From contig CM049318.1 of NCBI GenBank assembly GCA_026874595.1, positions 28,608,956 through 28,672,955 of the forward strand: DNA of 64,000 nucleotides. The letters run 5' to 3'. Numbering within the stretch: position 1 is the stretch's first letter; the number at the start of each line of letters is the position of its first letter. A program made the translations under genes and the position numbers. Shown piece after piece: positions 61,691 to 64,000 of the stretch. Source of the stretch: Sipunculus nudus (lineage: Eukaryota; Annelida; Sipuncula; Golfingiida; Sipunculidae). The notes beneath the pieces are model-generated. The model searched no databases. It was not told where the DNA came from and worked only from the letters and a program-made list of their open reading frames with translations.

Positions 61691-64000
61691 TGCCTGTCAG
61701 TGAAATCTCTAAGTGAAATAAACGTTAAATCAGCTGTTCACGACTATCAGACTTGCCTGCTCCCTGACCTGCAATGTTCACAGCAATGGTTATCTCACGA
61801 GGACATTAATGAGGCCTTGTGCCCTGAAATCAGGGGGATAGGTGTTCTAATTTCTAACAAATGGTAAACGTCACTAGGCCTAAGCAATTATCGCTTTCCT
61901 TCTGTAAAATCGTTGAAGAAAGGGAGGAGTTAGTTGAGACCTTCTTCTCCAATATAACACAAATCTAATCTAACAGCAAGCCGATTCTTGATTCTTGTTA
62001 AAAAAGAAATCTATGAACATTGACTTAGACAGTATTATTGTCAAAGCGTATATAAGTGACAAAAGTTGTGCACGTTTATTGATGGCATGTTTTAAACACC
62101 TCTATGACGATAATAATCTATAGATGGTTGACCCAGTATTCTGGTCTGAGTTAACGAAATATCTGCATCAAATTCTCCTGGATGATAAAGCATGGGATTT
62201 CGGTTTGCCCTCTGATGATGCTTGCTGACAATTCGTGAAATGTCATGGTCAGAGGAAGATCAAGTTATTAATATAAAATTTTTGGTATACGAGGCTTTCT
62301 TTAATCCCTTTCATAAGCTACAGTTTTTATCCCTGCTGAACATTTGATGAAGGTTAAATGCAATTAATGTCATTTTATACATAATTTTTTGAAGGGTCAT
62401 GAGATAAATTAGAGATTCCCCATACAACCTCAATGATCCCGCTGTCACAACATCTCATTGAAGTCAAATAACGAATAAGATATGTATACCAGTTTATATG
62501 TCACTAATGGCTGCTTAGAGGTTCATATAAACCAAATATATAATATCATGTATCATATATAAGGTTAATGTCTGCAAAATATTTTTAACATAGGGTCAAA
62601 GTTGAAGTCACATGCAATTCATTGGTAACCAGCATTAAATTACCATCACGTATGACATATATTGTGTAAGGGCCAGAACAGGTTGGCCAGTCGGGGCTAA
62701 ACCTTTTATATAATCCTATGGTACAGCTATTATCTTTCTTTTTATCTCATGAATACGAAGATTTCTCTACCACTGAATCATTATTAAACGATTGTACGAA
62801 TTAATTACTGTTATATACATAAATCTCATTTACATATAAATAAATTCATATTTCCCATTTAGGTAAGAATCATCGTTTGGTGTGATGAGCTGTGCTAATA
62901 ATTTAATAATATTTAGTCCTTTCGACAATTCTTTTCAAATTTGTACCATTTTAACTCTCAAGCATAAACAAATCAAACAAGCTCTAACAAGTTTGTTATA
63001 TTTAGATACATATCCTCGGAGAAAAAAAATAAAAGGATACGATGGGTACTGAATTAATATATTATTACTTGAGTACACGTTTTTATGAAATATATACAGT
63101 GTCCACCGTTTACACAACCAGCCCTTAAATACTACTTTCGTTTATAAAAAGGTTGCTCTGACAAATATTTTTTTTTATTCCAAGATACTAGAACTTCACA
63201 GGCGAGAAACATATTGAAGCAATCGGGTGGTGTAAATATATCTGATACTGATCTAAGCCATGGGTTCATGACCTGAACTAAAATTGTATGACTATATGAA
63301 TATTGTGTTATCAAATATGGCTTGAGGGACACGTGAGTGTCACAGGGAAAGAACTGTCTACGACACTTAAGACCGTCTTTGTCCCAAGAGTGACAGGGTC
63401 GCTTTTGGTTTAACCAGGCAGGAGAGTAGATTGCACCATTTCAAACAGCCTAAACAGCAACGGCTAAAATCAATAAAAATATAAACCTGCCAACATGTGT
63501 TCCTGGAGAAACATAAGGACCCTTACATTGGACATAATGAGTAAAAAAAAAAAAAGAATAATTATAAAGATCATCAGCATTACGGTAGTGTTGGCGTCGG
63601 CAGGCAATGCATGGCTGACCGCACTGGACATGAACTGGCACAGCGGGCCTAGACTTGACAAACAATGGAGGTCTGGCAAGATAGGAATGATCAGCAGGCC
63701 GTGAAGCATTTGACTGGAACAGGGAGGCTTGATTCGAGCATCAGGGCTGGCAGCTTCATACGGGCATGGCACAGAACCAGAACTTAGCAGCACTTGAATT
63801 TTGCAGCAAAGCAACAGGAACAGATGCCATAGAACCACCTGACTTAAACAACACGGCAACAGGCATCCTAGGCACTTCGACGGGGACTTCCCCAGAATGA
63901 AGATAACTCGATTTATAAATGCCCAGATTTACTAGCAGCGCATAACTATTCGAAGGATTTAAAACCACAAATCTTCTGCCGGTCGCTTCATGAATAGTTA
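61691..64000. other. Intergenic upstream of pseudogene G
   Basis: No transporter exon or clear mobile element. The longest frame (129 codons, 63859-63470, minus) has a hydrophobic end but low-complexity Leu/Ile runs opposite a poly-A tract at 63543-63554, no start context and no recognisable domain; I do not call it a gene. 63560-63900 is less AT-rich, with many gca/cag words, and may be a repeat fragment. Confidence 0.45.

Noticed and set aside
63470-63859. 129-codon minus-strand frame with hydrophobic segments
   Set aside because: Low complexity, overlaps a poly-A tract, no homologous domain recognised.
1-64000. CRISPR arrays, operons, phage or bacterial systems
   Set aside because: The window is intron-rich animal DNA; no spacer-repeat array or prokaryotic gene organisation is present.

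Overview
The window is animal nuclear DNA: genes split by GT-AG (and some GC-AG) introns, long (TA)n microsatellites, decayed LINEs and tRNA-derived SINE-like repeats. The repeat style (a TGACCTTGACCTTTGACC-type dispersed repeat, cgcgaa-rich elements, microsatellite-tailed elements) suggests a marine lophotrochozoan, most likely a bivalve mollusc. That placement is inference, not proof.

The dominant content, about 7.2-61.7 kb, is one multigene cluster of SLC7 (LAT/xCT-type) amino-acid transporters, the light chains of heteromeric transporters. All full-length copies share one ten-exon structure with the same intron phases. Three copies read through intact: gene A (+, 7441-15245, 497 aa), gene C (-, 36903-44369, 494 aa) and gene D (-, 48633-54306, 494 aa). 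Two are full-length unprocessed pseudogenes: B (+, 20624-28820; deletions, a nonsense codon, a lost acceptor and a LINE in intron 1) and G (-, 57228-61690; three nonsense codons, a lost donor and a frameshift). At least three partial relics lie between them: exon 5 at 19.03-19.13 kb (+), exons 5-7 at 30.5-31.6 kb (-) and exons 8-9 at 47.44-47.96 kb (+). A decayed extra exon 3 also sits inside intron 2 of gene A.

Layout: 1-7.2 kb is gene-poor, with a CR1/Jockey-like reverse-transcriptase relic. Gene A follows at 7.4-15.2 kb, then a repeat-rich spacer with relic pieces at 15.4-19.5 kb. Pseudogene B sits in a segment of about 10 kb (19.54-29.79 kb) that is repeated in inverted orientation around gene C (35.95-45.10 kb); the 6 kb spacer between the arms holds the exon 5-7 relic. 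Genes C and D are close head-to-tail copies on the minus strand, with pseudogene G beyond D. From 61.7 to 64.0 kb I see no supportable gene.

The products should be twelve-helix plasma-membrane exchangers that need an SLC3-type heavy chain: every intact copy keeps the cysteine in the TM3-TM4 loop used for that disulfide. No heavy-chain gene is visible here. I see no sign of a novel multi-gene system. The value of the window is a clear picture of birth-and-death evolution in a tandem transporter family, with sequence divergence at the TM1 substrate-site motif and several mobile-element insertions that can be ordered in time by comparing paralogous introns.
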